From the NCBI GenBank assembly GCA_031841125.1, contig CM063112.1, forward strand, positions 16,518,603 through 16,582,602: a DNA stretch of 64,000 nt. The letters are read 5' to 3'. Source of the stretch: Acanthococcus lagerstroemiae. Its lineage: Eukaryota > Arthropoda > Insecta > Hemiptera > Eriococcidae. The notes below the pieces were generated by a model. It had not been told where the DNA came from. It did not search any database and saw only the letters and a program-made list of their open reading frames with translations. The translations under genes and the position numbers were made by a program. Every line of letters begins with the position of its first letter. Position 1 is the first letter of the stretch. Below, one piece after another: positions 52,708 to 64,000 of this stretch.

Positions 52708-55540
52708 CTGTAAGAATAAGGTGAAAATGACGTCTCAAATTTAATGTTCCCGGCCCGTCATATTTCAAAGCATTCCGGACCTCGGAACGCTTCGGAAATG
52801 AAAATTTTCAACTCGAAATCGAACTCATGTGCATCAGTCATGAATCAGAACAGACTGAACTAAAACAACGCCAATGGACTAACGGTGAGACCCGCCAAAT
52901 TTCTCCTTGAAAACGAATTGGAGACCAGAACGACTGATTTACAACCAATCGATTCACGAACTCCGGACATTCTTATGGAGCTGATGAATGTGTTTGCTGG
53001 GTCGAAAGAAACAGCCGCGCGTCCGCACCAGTCGCCGAAAATTCTGATTCTTCTAATGTATCGAGTCGGCAGAAATTTTCTGACCCTGAAGTAGCACAAA
53101 AGAATATAATTTGGAAAATGTCCAGCTAGCAGACGAATGAATAAAATTTGAATACACACGCGAAAATTGGAATTTGCGATTCAGTCTGGAATATATTTCT
53201 CTCTCTCTCTTTCTCTCGCTCTCACTCTTTTTTTTGATTGATTTTTGTTCTGAATCTATTTCGACTTTGCACAGTCAATTACGGAGGGTACAATAGGATC
53301 ACATCCGATCCTAATTTGACTCTCTTCTTACATGAGTTTCGGAGGAAGCGCGATAGCTGATGAAAAACAAGGAAAGGAAGACTGTACATCGAGATTAAAC
53401 AAAAATGGCCTAAAAATGAATTTTATATTTGAAAGTTGGATACGACTGTAAGGGTGTGTTTAGAAATAAAAATAAAGTTCGCAAATTTCGTTTAAAAATA
53501 CTAAAATTTTTCTGCGGCCCAACGCGAGTGAAATTTCAAATGGAGCTCGGCTTGTTAACGTGGTAGTTCGATTATTATGTATGTGGGTATGTTGATCTGA
53601 ATATTTATAAATGAGCAAAATTAGCTTTATTTATGAAAGGAGTTGGTCGCTAAAGTCGTTTTTGACATTATTTCGGCTGTAACCACTATCCTGATGTTGA
53701 CCTACTAAAATTGATGAAGTAGCACATAACAGCTTCAGAATCATACCTTTCGGTTTTTTTGATAGTCCGAGAGCATAACCAATACCTCTTTAGCACCACA
53801 GGCAGCGTTGTTCCGAAAGGGTATATTCCTATACGCCGCATACTCTCAGAAAATTTCAGGATCCCCCACACCTCTGCTAAACTGTTCGTGGTTCCGCTTA
53901 TGATGGTAGAGTATACCCTCAAAAAGTTCCTTCAGAACAGCGCTGACCACAGGGGTTGTGAAATAATACGTCGACACAGAATGACGACGATTCTTCATAC
54001 TATCATAATCTATAAATTATGACAGCTAACATTAAAAATTATTTCTTCTTTATTCAAGTTGAAGTTAATGACGACTGAAATTAATTAAAATTGAATTATT
54101 CGCGATTCAAATGAATTAAATTTGAAATTGCGAGGGAAGCTTTCGTTTAGTTGTACTTCTCGACCTGCACGGTGCAAGCAGAAATTTTAACACGAGCATA
54201 ACTGACACACGTACCTCGGAAATAACTGAGCTAAGGTAAAAAACAAAATGAATATTTTTTTACTAGTAAAACTGAGATCAAATTCTTCTGACTTGTTGAC
54301 TGTCTTCAATTTTTGGTTGGTCAGGCGGTGGAATTACTTAATGGCACGGGTAAAACAGGATACCGTCAGTTATGGGATCTTAAGACGATTTTAAACGTCT
54401 TGGGCTGAAGTACGAGACTTCCCCCACTAGATTTAGTAAAATTCTTACATCATCATAATAATTATGTGAACCAATGAAGCTAAACTTCGTGACAGTATGT
54501 GGACCAGTGCGGGGTAAACTCCCCCGTATATGAAGGAGCATTACAAGTCGAGTTTCAAACGAATCCAAAACAGGCTGGCTGAAGGGGCGGGGGCAAATCT
54601 AACTGAGTAGCGCGTTGAAGGGTTAATTGATACGGTTAATTCATACTGTTGAATCAACTTAGAGTTGAATCGGATTCAAGTTGAATCAGATTCAAGTTGA
54701 ATAATAGAAATTAAATTCAAATTACAATCATTAATTTCGACTACCTCAAGTCAAAAATGATGAATTTGCGATGAAATCCCCGGCCTAAATATTTATATAA
54801 AAGCAAAATTGAAAGTTTTTTCGCCATTTTCGTGCCGTCTGAATATTTAGTGGTGCTACAAGAGCAGGAAATACACGCTCGAAACAGCGTCAAAAATTAA
54901 ATGAGCGTTCCAAAAAAAAAAAAAACACACCGAATTAAATGATCGAAGCTGTTATATGTTACATGACCACTTTTAGTTAGTCACAAGTCTCTGCGGCAAC
55001 ATTAGGATAAGGATGATAGTCCAAATTACTTCGGAAATGAATTTAGCTTTTCAAGCCCCATCCTCTTCAAGATATAAATTAAAGCTAATTTAGCTCATCT
55101 GTAAATATTTAGGTGGAAATAACTCTAGTATGTTCACCAAACTACGAAGTTGATTTCATGTAAAGCTCTATTCAAAACTTCACTCACGTTGGCTACGGAA
55201 AAATTAACATTTTTCAATGAAATTTTGTGCATTCTATTTTTATTTCTAGATACAACTTTTTAGCCCTATCGGATCTTCAAATCCAAGAAAATTCTTTAGT
55301 TCCACAATATTGTACATAATTATTATTTATGGACTGCAAATGAAGATTTTCTTGTTTGGAATCGTCTTCTATGAATGAGTTCTGAGAAAAACTTGTAACA
55401 GCATTTAATGGAATTTATTGGCATTATTATTACTGTCTTGGCTGAATGAAAGGAGGTTGAATGAATGTAAGAACTAATAAACAAACGAATTCAGTAGAGT
55501 AGCTAGCCTAGTGTTTGAGAGGGGTGGTCTGGTCGTGTTA
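52708..55540. other. No recognised gene; CT microsatellite and short tandem words
   Basis: A CT-rich tract lies at about 53198-53229. Near 54640-54710 'gttgaatc.gattcaagttgaat' repeats three or four times. Open frames at 52860-53159 (minus) and 53759-54022 (plus) match nothing known. Confidence 0.45.
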
Positions 55541-55609
55541 AAATTAGGAAAACACTGTTTGATAGAATTGCAAAGGGCTCCAGGCCCCCTGGATTCCCTT
55601 GGCTATGCC

Positions 55610-56480
55610 ACAGAACGAATGAGTGAACAAGTGAATGAATGAATGAACTAATGAAAAAACAAACAAAAATCGGGAGGGGATGAACAATTGAATAAATAAA
55701 CACACAAGTGAATGAATAAGTGAATAAATGAATGAACAAACGGATGAATGGATGAATGAAGTAACAAACAAACAAACAAAAACTGACTAAGCGAATGAAT
55801 GAATGCACGAATGAACAAACAAACAAGCGAATGAACAAACAAATGAATGAATGAACAAACAAGCAAACAAATGGATGAATGGATGGATGGATGGATGGGT
55901 GGGTGAATGGATGAATGGAAACAAATGAACAAATGAATGATTGATGTATGAATGAATTAACAAAGAAACATATGAATTACAGACGAACTAAAAATGAATA
56001 TACAAACAAATAAAGGAACAAATGACCTAACAAGCAAATAGATAAATGACTAAACAAATACAGAAACAAGCAACCCAATTAATGAACTAACAAATGAGAG
56101 AACAAACGAACGAATTAATAGATAAATGAGTAAATGAAGGAACAAATAAACAAAAAATGAACTGACAAATGAGAAAATAAGTAAGAGAATGAATTAATAA
56201 ACAAAGGAATGTAACAATAACCAAGTAAACTAACAAACCAATGAACAAACAAACACGTGAATGAACAAATGAATGAGTGAATAATGAATGGAACGCATGA
56301 AGGAGTGAATGAATAGAATGCATGATGGAACAAACAAACAGAAGGACTGAGTGAATAGTGAATGAAGGAAGGGATGAATGGAATGTATGGTGTAGTGAAC
56401 AGACTAACAAAAGAATGAATGAATAAATGAACAAACAAATGATAGAATAGTATGAATAACAAAGAGACAAAAAGGAAAAT
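55610..56480 (-). repeat. Tetranucleotide-phased minisatellite (GAAT/GAAC/AAAC type)
   Basis: About 870 bp of 'gaatgaatgaacaaacaagcaaacaaatggatgaatgg' variants in a 4-bp phase. On the minus strand this gives several long stop-free frames rich in Phe, Ile, Leu, Ser and His, which are artefacts of the period. Confidence 0.85.
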
Positions 56481-58189
56481 ATGAAAAAAATCAAGTATCA
56501 ATGATTGATGGATCACTAACTTCAGCAGCTTCATCAAATTTTTAATTTAACTTTAATTTGAGCGGTAAAATTTAAATTTCACTCTTCAAATTAGCAAAAC
56601 TGACTCAACTTGGAAAAACAAAACATCAAAATAGAAGACTTCTGCAAGCCGTTTAGTCAGATGACGTTAGATTTCTGATTTAACCTCAATCTTGGACATT
56701 AAAACTGAAATTTAACGTCTAAGAGCCGAATCGACTCAATTAATTTGGACATGGCCAGTAACGAATTTACTATTTTAGTATGGGGGGGGGGGGTGGAGAT
56801 TGAAAACTTGACTGCAAAATTATTCTCTCTCGCAAACGAAGAAAAGCTTCTAGCAGATTTTAGCAGTTCTTAGGGTTTCTCGTAGCTTATTTGTCTCAGT
56901 TGTAAAAAGAAAAGAAAAGCTCTTACAGTCTGGGCAAATGTGTAAAATTTCTAAATTTTGAAACCTAAAGCGCCCGCTCCCCTCGGTGGCTCCGGAAACT
57001 GGGTTCGGCATTTCTACTTTTTAGAAAAAGAATGAAATATTCAACTTTTAGCCTATCAAAAGCTTGTTGCATTCTCCTTGTGTGCATTATGAGAGGGTAT
57101 ATTGTACATAGACGTATATCTGTGAATATAGTCGTTTATGGCCTTTTTGAGGACAGGACCGTAGCTAGCAGCATTCGTAGAGGGTGGGTTCTAAGGGGGA
57201 AAGTGCTGACTAAAATATAAGACATTTAAATCTAGTCGTAAATAGAAATCCATTTTATTCATTTTTTCCAATGTCGCCGACTGGCTTCTTGAAATTGCCA
57301 AGTTCCGATTTTGAAAACACGATGAAGAAGACACTCTCTCCCTTCGTTGCTGTAGCCCTGTCGAAAGATCTCAAGTCTGTAATTCAAATTCGTGGTCAAG
57401 TATTACTTCGAAGTCTCAAAATTATAATTGGGTCTAGCTCTTCTTAGATTTTTGTTGTCGGTATAACTGAATGCACTAGCCGACGGGCGATTACTTTTTG
57501 AATCAATTTTAGCGGGAAAATTATTTTTGATTATTGTTAGACTGCAAACCTTTGGAAGCTGGAAATTGATGGTCTTAATTGAAGAGATCGAACAAGGTTC
57601 AGCGTTATTCGAGGTAAGGGACCCGAAAAACATAGTTCGACTTTCCTAGTCCAGATGACCTTTCCCTCTCTCAAGGGGAAATGTTTATTTCGGGTGACTG
57701 TCGGAGTCGAACTAGTTATGGCGTATTGCAAATGTATTGTTCGGGGCCCTGAAGTCAACTATTCTCAGCGGAACCGGCGCTTGGAAATATTACTTTGCAG
57801 AGCCGAAATCTGGGTGAAGTTATTTGCAGGGGCCGGAGCCAATGTCAGAATTTTACTTGAGCAGGAGCCAATTTCTAGTTCAGTTTCGAGTTGCAGCCTC
57901 GACTTTGGATCTGGCTCTTTTACCCCCTCCCCCATATCTTCCCAGACTTCTTCTCTTTAATCTATTCAGCAGTTATCCTAGGTGCTGCTAACCTCAGCGC
58001 TTGGGCTTCAAGTGTATGTGCGGAATAAATGAAATTAACTACATATTTCGTGTTCCTTCCTCGCCGTGCATCTTAGAACAGTCTGCAAGCCCGTCAGCCA
58101 GATAAGCTTATAATTTGAGTGTATGAGACCAAAATATCCCCCCCCCCCGTGAGATGAAAGTCTGTCTACAAGCTTGAGTGAGATAGTCT
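56481..58189. other. No recognised gene
   Basis: A G run sits at about 56781-56792 and another C run at 58138-58148. Plus-strand frame 57655-57960 and minus-strand frames near 57403-57758 are unremarkable. Confidence 0.45.
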
Positions 58190-58780
58190 TGTGGTTTCTG
58201 TATCCAGTATCAGCTCCTACGATGGGTACCTTCTAGGCTCTCCCAACCGAGACGAGTCTGAGAATCTGCAGAGCTGTTCGACTGTTCAACGCATCTCACC
58301 TCATCGGCTAGTCGCGAGTGTTTAACTAGACTCGCGCTCGCTCGGTTCACGCTGCAGTTCCTTCGGTGCATCGGTGTGTCCGTGTCTACCTGCACGAGCG
58401 TGTTAAAATCGCTGGTACACCAGTCGCACTTTCAATTTTTACATCCCGAGGCTGGTTCTAGACGTGTAAACGGTTGTTTCCTCTACATCTCGCGACCGAG
58501 GAGTGAGAGAGCCCGAGAATCTGTTTAACGCTTCGAAAATCTGCCCTATTCGCCCGCCCTAATTACATCCCATGGCTGGAACCTCCTGGTCGAGGCCGGG
58601 TCCGCGGTACCGATTACCATCTACACACGTCGCGATCACCTCCTCGCGCCGCCGGCAGGCCTTCGTCGAGATAATGCGTTTTACACGGCGACCTTTACCC
58701 GCCCCCGAAGTCCGATGAGCGAGATGGGGAGTGGATCCGGTGTAGAGGTGTTCTCGAACTCGCCCGCCCCACGTAAAACA
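58190..58780. promoter_or_regulatory. CpG-rich island-like stretch with a minus-strand donor
   Basis: About 600 bp with many CG dinucleotides (for example around 58300-58350, 58590-58660). On the minus strand CCGATGAGGTGAGATGC provides a good splice donor with the last exon base at 58300. It could be a promoter with a non-coding first exon of a minus-strand gene, possibly the plexin itself about 31.6 kb further on. This is inference; no core promoter motif is certain. Confidence 0.4.
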
Positions 58781-59311
58781 AGGCTAATTAAAAAACAATA
58801 ATCTCGTTTCGTTTAGTATATACCTTTTTTTTTTGTTCTTTTTGTTCTTCTTTCTTTTTCTTCTTATTTTTTCATGTATTTTCTCGCACGTTAATTAATA
58901 CTCGAAATTCCTTTCATTGATCTGTACTGAGGCTATGTATAAGAATCGGTTAGTTTATCCAGCAGAGAACACTCTGTGGAAACCAGTTCTCGTTGGTGGT
59001 GACGTAACGCGGTGGCCGCGCGCGAAGGGTTCCGGAAATCGGGTTGTTTTCGAACAGACTGGCCGAGGCATGCGCGTACAGCATTGCCATTGCGCGATTG
59101 AACGAACTGGTTTCGGAATACTGGAACTGGAGTTCTTATAGGTCGCGGTAGACCCGCAATGCACGGCTCTCCTGTTCACGATTTGAGCTGATATTACACC
59201 GTATTACAAAAGGTATTTCGGGAGAAGCCAGTTACAGGAATGAACAAGTAACTTCGCTACTCGAAGAGGGTCGGCTGGAAAAGCCAACCCTTCACTCCCG
59301 TGTGCCTCTAC
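58781..59311. other. No recognised feature
   Basis: T-rich tract at 58825-58880, then moderately GC-rich sequence to about 59170 without identifiable genes. Confidence 0.4.
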
Positions 59312-59509
59312 GGTACTAGAAACGGAAGGTATTATGGACGTCCGCCATGTTCGTTTCTGGCGTTATCATACGAACAGAATTGAACGAAATTGAGAAAGAA
59401 ACTTCGTAACATACACAATGTAAACCAACTGTACACAATCACTCAATGATAACACTAGTAACAAGCATAGTGGACGTCGGTTATACCCCCCCCCCCCGTT
59501 TCTAGTGCC
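59312..59509. mobile_element. 198-bp TIR element
   Basis: The left end is GGTACTAGAAACGG and the right end CCGTTTCTAGTGCC. 'attatggacgtccgccatg' is mirrored by 'catagtggacgtcggttat'. CTAC flanks both sides (59308-59311, 59510-59513). A C run next to the right end disrupts the stem. Confidence 0.7.
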
Positions 59510-59513
59510 CTAC

Positions 59514-60080
59514 CACTACTATTCAAAGTCAGTTCCATGCTTCAAATCGCTAAGCTGCAGACTACAGTAGCGCAGCAAAGATCAAGATCAATAATCGACT
59601 CTCTCTGAAAGATGCGTCTTCAAATGACTCGAATTCGAATGAAACGGATCCGTGAGAAAACGCTTTTTTTTTTGCTACCCTAGGGTCACCCTAGCCCCCA
59701 TCTACCACCTCTTGGGTTGGGGAAAACAATTTTGTAGAAGAAACAAGTTTTTAGTTTAACAGCTTTTTTGATCACACGGTGTTTATTATTAGATGGATGA
59801 AAAAAAAAAGTTTTTCCTAAACCAAAAACGATGTTTTAAAACAAAAAATGAATATTCGGTCAAAAAAAAAAAAAAGAATTCCGAAAATTTTGGAAAAATA
59901 GAAATAAAATCACATGTTTTTGTAAATTCAACTTGAAATTTTAATGGTCTTAGGTAACGAAAATCGATGAAAAAGGTCAAAAAAGTTGAAAAAAATTTAT
60001 TAACTTTCTTTTAAAAAAAATTAAAACATGAAAATGTTTCTTTTGTTTAAAACACTATTTCTTCTATTTTATTTATTATT
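59514..60080. other. AT-rich sequence, nothing recognised
   Basis: Long A and T homopolymers; no gene. Confidence 0.5.
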
Positions 60081-60660
60081 AGTTTTCTTCTTCAGGGGCC
60101 ATATGCATTGCCGAACGTTGACGATCGCGGTTTCTGACGCACGATTTTCCTGGGCAGGTTAGTAGGGGTAGTTTGCCATTGCTTTACCCACAGTTATGTT
60201 GCGTTAGAACTTTCCTTCTCTGTGCCGAAAAGTGTGCAGCCGCAGTTCATTTACCAGCCACCTGTTTTCGCAATGATAAGTAAGCTGTACATGACGTGCA
60301 CACGTACAGTACCAATCTTTCTGATCTGGGCGTAGCACGCCCTGCGATTGTAAGCCTTGTTCGTTCGAACTGGTGGAGTTACAAGACGCACTATGTTTTG
60401 TTACACCCGGAGAAGTTCGCGTGGTAGCCTCGGTTGAGTTAGGCCAGCTTCCCGATGTTATGTCTGATTTCTTCGAGCAGAGGTTGTACAACATTGAAGT
60501 TGAGAGTTGTGAGGTTTGTCAGCGCCGGAGAAAATGATTACAAAGGTTAAAAGATCGTAACTGTCTTATGACGTTTTCTTAGAGTAATATGCACAAACAA
60601 CGACAGAGACACGGAAACGGCTTTTGCAATGAGGCTTAATACTTCCCTCGTTAGATCAGA
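60081..60660 (-). other. Atypical GC-richer segment with an open minus frame
   Basis: From 60100 to 60540 the composition differs from its AT-rich surroundings. On the minus strand 60204-60494 is open and reads WYCTCARHVQLTYHCENRWL followed by VNELRLHTFRHREGKF. The Cys/His-rich text looks protein-like but I recognise no family. It could be part of a dispersed repeat. Confidence 0.35.
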
Positions 60661-60677
60661 GATCGTAGGCGTCGCGA

Positions 60678-61000
60678 CGGTTCTGTCCCGGAGCACCAGA
60701 CACCTGAATGCTGCGACGGGAGAGTATTGGAGATTCCCAGTACGAATATCCGTGACGGGCACCAGAGACTGAATGCGCACGTAGCGGAGTATGTCGGCTC
60801 AGGAAGCAACCCCCTTCGGTTCTGTCCAGGAGCACCAGACACCTGGATGCTGCGACGGGAGAGTATCGAAGATACGTGATTTGAATATCCGCAACGGTGC
60901 CTCAGACACTGGATGCAGCACGCAACGGAGTATGTCAAATGCGGAATACGACCCTTTCGGTTCGGTCCTGGAGCACAGGACACCTGGATGCTGTGACGGG
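60678..61000 (+). repeat. ~140-bp tandem repeat, 2.3 copies
   Basis: Units start at CGGTTCTGTCC...GGAGCACC: 60678, 60817 (period 139) and 60958 (period 141), each followed by 'agacacctg.atgctgcgacggg'. The third unit is cut at 61000 by the element that follows. Confidence 0.85.
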
Positions 61001-62345
61001 CAGGGTGTCCATTCTGTTCGGAATTGATTTTCCCTGACTTTTCCAGAATTTCCAGGCCAATTTTTCCAGTTTTCCAGACTCTTCAAATACAAGTTACACG
61101 TGCAAGGAGGGAGGGTCACATTTTTTCGAACATCGTGAGCGGCGAATATCGTCAATCACTTTACAAACTTTTTTTTACTACCGTGTGCTTATGAAGCTGT
61201 GGCAGAAGGGGTGTGACAATTTGATGATGGAAATGAAAACGCGCTCTATAGGATGCAGCGTGGTGCGATGTCAATTAACGACTGCATAGATATTTTTCCG
61301 TATGACTTAATGCCGACCGTGAAGGGGGGAGGGGTGACAGAATAAAATTCAAACATTGGATTATAGGTTTTCGAGGTCGTTGTACTCGATTTTAGGGGTA
61401 ATTTTTGGATCCCATCCTTTCTGGTGCGACCAATGAGGTAGCAAGAGCGTAGGGCAAGCAACGGTTGACTCGGAATTCACCTTTTCTAATAAAAGCCACC
61501 GAATAGGGTAAAAATACAGTTTTATTTATTCAAAATGTTGCTACTAGAAAATAACGTCGAAAATATTTTTCGACTGAAACAGCACAGGAGCCTAAATTGG
61601 GTCCAGATTAAAAATCGGAAGTGATATTCGAAATCAGGGACACAAAACCACCCCAATTTCGATACTTCGTGCAATTTTTCGCCGGAGAAGCTGATTCCGT
61701 AAAACGACAGTGCTCTGAAAGGGGTCGGATAAAAATCTGAGGCGATATTCGAAATCAGCGAGTCAGAGCTTGGTTGGCTATCCTGTCCAAAAAATTGACT
61801 TTAGAATCTCGTAAAGAAATTGGAACTTGAGGAAAACTAGATTAACCGGAAATAGCCCCTCCCTTGTGGAGTTTGAATGATTTATATGGTGTGGCTTTCT
61901 CATTTTCGCGTCTGTTCGCGCCGATTTTCAGATTCTCGCGAACAGGATGAGATGAAAACACGAAACAGCAGATATTGGGAGATGTATAGGGATTGTTTCG
62001 CGTTTCGTCATATTTTTCGTGAAATGGTCCGTGAAAAGTCACGAAATACGTCAAGTGTATAGCCGCCTTAATTGAAAGATGTAGACGCGAAAGAAATACT
62101 ATGAAAACGATTTCATCACACCAACACACTCTGTACTATTGCGATAGGAGGGGTGGGGGTTGTATAACCCACGTACTTCTCTTGTGAAAGAAAAAAAATA
62201 AGAAAATTGCCTGAGTGAAGTGAAGGGAAAATTTTCTTAATTGAGAAATAAGGTAATATCTGTTTGAAACATTAAAGAATTTCGCAGTCGATTTTCTTAC
62301 GAAATTCCCTGACTTTTCCAGGTTTTCCAGCGAATGAACACCCTG
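61001..62345. mobile_element. 1.3-kb TIR element (CAGGGTGTYCATTC ends)
   Basis: Starts CAGGGTGTCCATTC and ends GAATGAACACCCTG. Both subterminal regions carry 'ccctgacttttccag' and 'ttttccag' words in the same direction. It lies right at the cut third unit of the tandem repeat. No transposase frame and no obvious target duplication. The ends resemble the CAGGGTGTCTACC family at 49870-50579. Confidence 0.65.
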
Positions 62346-63002
62346 AAAACTGCAGCCGAACTAATTTTTGACATGTTTTTTATCAAATGTTGGCCTTCCT
62401 AAAACAAGATCCTAGATCCACTCTTGGCACTTAAGCCATGTTCCTAAAATAGACTTTAAACTTTTGGTTGGATCAATATGGTTGACGTTGGGAAGGTCGT
62501 CGAAGGTTACCGTTTGGTAGATTTTCTTTTTGTTAGTAAAAACAAATTTTGATTTAGGAATTTAACAATTGCTCCTCCAGAAGAAACTCTTTGCTGCGTC
62601 CCTGAAGTCTGCTTCAAATTCGTCCCAGCATTTGTTAAAATGAAACTAAGAAATGGAAAAATGGTACCTACTACTTCTATCCCTTTCCCATGACTTCATA
62701 TTGGTTCATCATCAAGAGGCAGAAGCAGGACTCTGCTTGAAATTCCTTTCAAATTGTGACTGACAAAAAAAAAAAAAAAAAAAAAAAAAAGTAATGATAA
62801 TAATAATAATAAATAAAAACTGGTATTATTTTCACCGATTTCGGGAGATAAGTCTGAAGAATATCATGTCTTTTATATGGCGAAACAATTTTCGGAGAGC
62901 TTCGGCGTTGGAGTTATATTCACTCGGCCCCCATCCACCCCGATAGGCTGGAAACAAAGGCCATTCGTTTTGGCTGGTTTGTGCTGAAAACAATGCCAGA
63001 CT
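62346..63002. other. No recognised gene; poly-A tract
   Basis: Holds a run of about 26 A at 62765-62790 followed by (AAT)n, which may be the tail of an unrecognised retroposon. Nothing else. Confidence 0.5.
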
Positions 63003-63262
63003 GATACATAATTTACTTTTAGTTTAGATATACTATAATATTTATTTTTAAGCTTGTGGTTAGGTGTGAGTTTTCACTTATGTTAGTGGCTATTAATTTG
63101 AGCCCAATGATGCCTCACCGATGCATAATTTTCTTTTAGTTTGGCTGTATACTCAGCTTGGGATTATAGGTGCGAGTTTCCACCTACCTTAATGGGTATT
63201 GACTTTGGGCCAATGATGCCCCGCCGATACATAAGTTACTTTTAATTTTGATGTACTATACA
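63003..63262 (+). repeat. ~110-bp tandem repeat, 2.4 copies
   Basis: Units start GATACATAATTTACTTTTAG at 63003, GATGCATAATTTTCTTTTAG at 63120 and GATACATAAGTTACTTTTAA at 63226. Each of the first two ends in CCAATGATGCC. Confidence 0.8.
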
Positions 63263-63299
63263 TTACCAGGGGCGGTGGTTCACCTATACGTCAGTATAG

Positions 63300-63690
63300 C
63301 GTCATTTTGGTCTCTGTTTATTCTTGGTGGGTGTTGTCTATATCAATGATGTCGTCTTGGTTGTTTTTGTTATCTTTCTTGGTCTCTGTGTTGTCTTGGT
63401 TGGTGTTATCTTTATCGATGATGTCATCTTAGTTGTTGTTTATCTCCGCTGGTGTCGTCTTGGTCTCTGTGTTGTCTTGGTTGATATTTTTGTCTTTACC
63501 GATTATGTCGTCTTAATCAATGTTTTCATCTTTTGTCAGTGTAGTCTTTCTTGGTGTTGTTGACTTTGCTGGTGTTTTTGTTTTTATCGAGGTTGTCATC
63601 TTTGTCAGGTGTTGTGGTGTCATTTTATCAGTGTTGTCTTTGTCAGTGTCATCTGTGTCGGCGTCGACTCAAGGTATTTCAGTCCTGCAT
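63300..63690 (+). repeat. Degenerate GTTGTCTTGGT-type low-complexity array
   Basis: 'gttgtcttggttggtgttatctttatcgatgatgtcatctt' and variants repeat with a mixed period of about 15-30 bp. The resulting Val/Phe/Leu-rich frames (63324-63563 and others) are most likely not genes. Confidence 0.7.
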
Positions 63691-64000
63691 GCCCCGCTAT
63701 TTTAGGTACTTATTTCTAATGTTTATGTATGTACTACTAATTTTCTTTTTCAGCTTCCCGCATCACTGTATATTTCGATATAATTGGTGCGGGACATTTT
63801 TTTTAAGTACCATGTTCAAGTCATTTTAACGTCCTAATTAATCAATCGTATATTCTTGATTAATTATCGTTACTTACAATTACGACAGCAATTGGTGTTT
63901 AAAAACGCCGAGCTATCGACAAAATGTCGATAGAAACATAGCTGATGATTACTTACTATTGAAATTTTATTAGGATTATTATTTTACTTATTGTATCTTT

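Noticed and set aside
55503..56537. Several minus-strand frames of 75-140 codons rich in Phe, Leu, Ile and Ser, looking like membrane proteins
   Set aside because: They arise from the GAAT/GAAC/AAAC minisatellite and stop at its ends.
60651..61155. Minus frames with a repeated peptide (SGAPGQNRRG type) across the ~140-bp tandem repeat
   Set aside because: The period of one unit (139-141 bp) does not keep frame throughout, the frames run into the adjoining TIR element, and no family resembles them.
63324..63563. Val/Phe/Leu-rich 79-codon frame resembling a membrane protein
   Set aside because: Generated by the GTTGTCTTGGT low-complexity array.

Overview
The window is nuclear DNA from an animal, most likely an insect. 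It carries one multi-exon plexin gene with very long introns and GT-AG splice sites. Short TTAGG-type runs, RTE-like and RNase-H-bearing non-LTR retrotransposons, hAT, pogo/Tigger and Mutator-like DNA transposons and tRNA-derived SINEs fill most of the rest. Nothing looks bacterial: there are no operons, rRNAs or CRISPR arrays. I cannot name the species.

The only gene I recognise with confidence is a plexin on the minus strand, best matched to the insect Plexin B type. Its first coding exon (25460-26665) carries a signal peptide and most of the Sema domain. After a 20,056-bp intron come five smaller exons (5227-5403, 5005-5133, 3239-3339, 3019-3151, 1258-1626). They finish the Sema domain and add a PSI domain, a linker that starts the first IPT-like fold, and a second PSI domain. 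All five splice junctions join in frame, giving 705 codons, and the gene continues past position 1. The IPT repeats, transmembrane segment and cytoplasmic GAP domain lie outside the window. A probable acceptor at 26722 puts one or more 5' non-coding exons upstream. CpG-rich stretches at 27.0-27.5 kb and 58.2-58.8 kb are candidate promoters.

The 20-kb intron (5404-25459) is a graveyard of nested transposons. It holds a decayed RTE-like LINE (about 6.65-9.48 kb) split by a small hAT element, and a 2.7-kb foldback element (9522-12215) with giant inverted arms and an 8-bp target duplication. It also holds several TIR elements and hairpins, a tetranucleotide-phased minisatellite (17.45-18.3 kb), and a Mutator-like element (19.18-21.16 kb) invaded by a pogo/Tigger element.

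Upstream of the plexin (26.7-64 kb) are a decayed RNase-H LINE (31.0-32.6 kb), degenerate arrays (34.8-35.9 and 36.0-37.8 kb), a second foldback structure (39.7-42.3 kb) and two SINEs with clear target duplications. There is also a nearly intact RTE-like LINE (about 45.5-48.05 kb) broken by one frameshift, a recurring composite repeat, and an orphan candidate exon at 52596-52707 on the minus strand. The last 4 kb are tandem and low-complexity repeats.

The most unusual observation is that the two foldback structures share a similar degenerate core repeat of about 50 bp but carry different inverted arms. I see no new enzymatic or defence system. The novelty is in repeat architecture.
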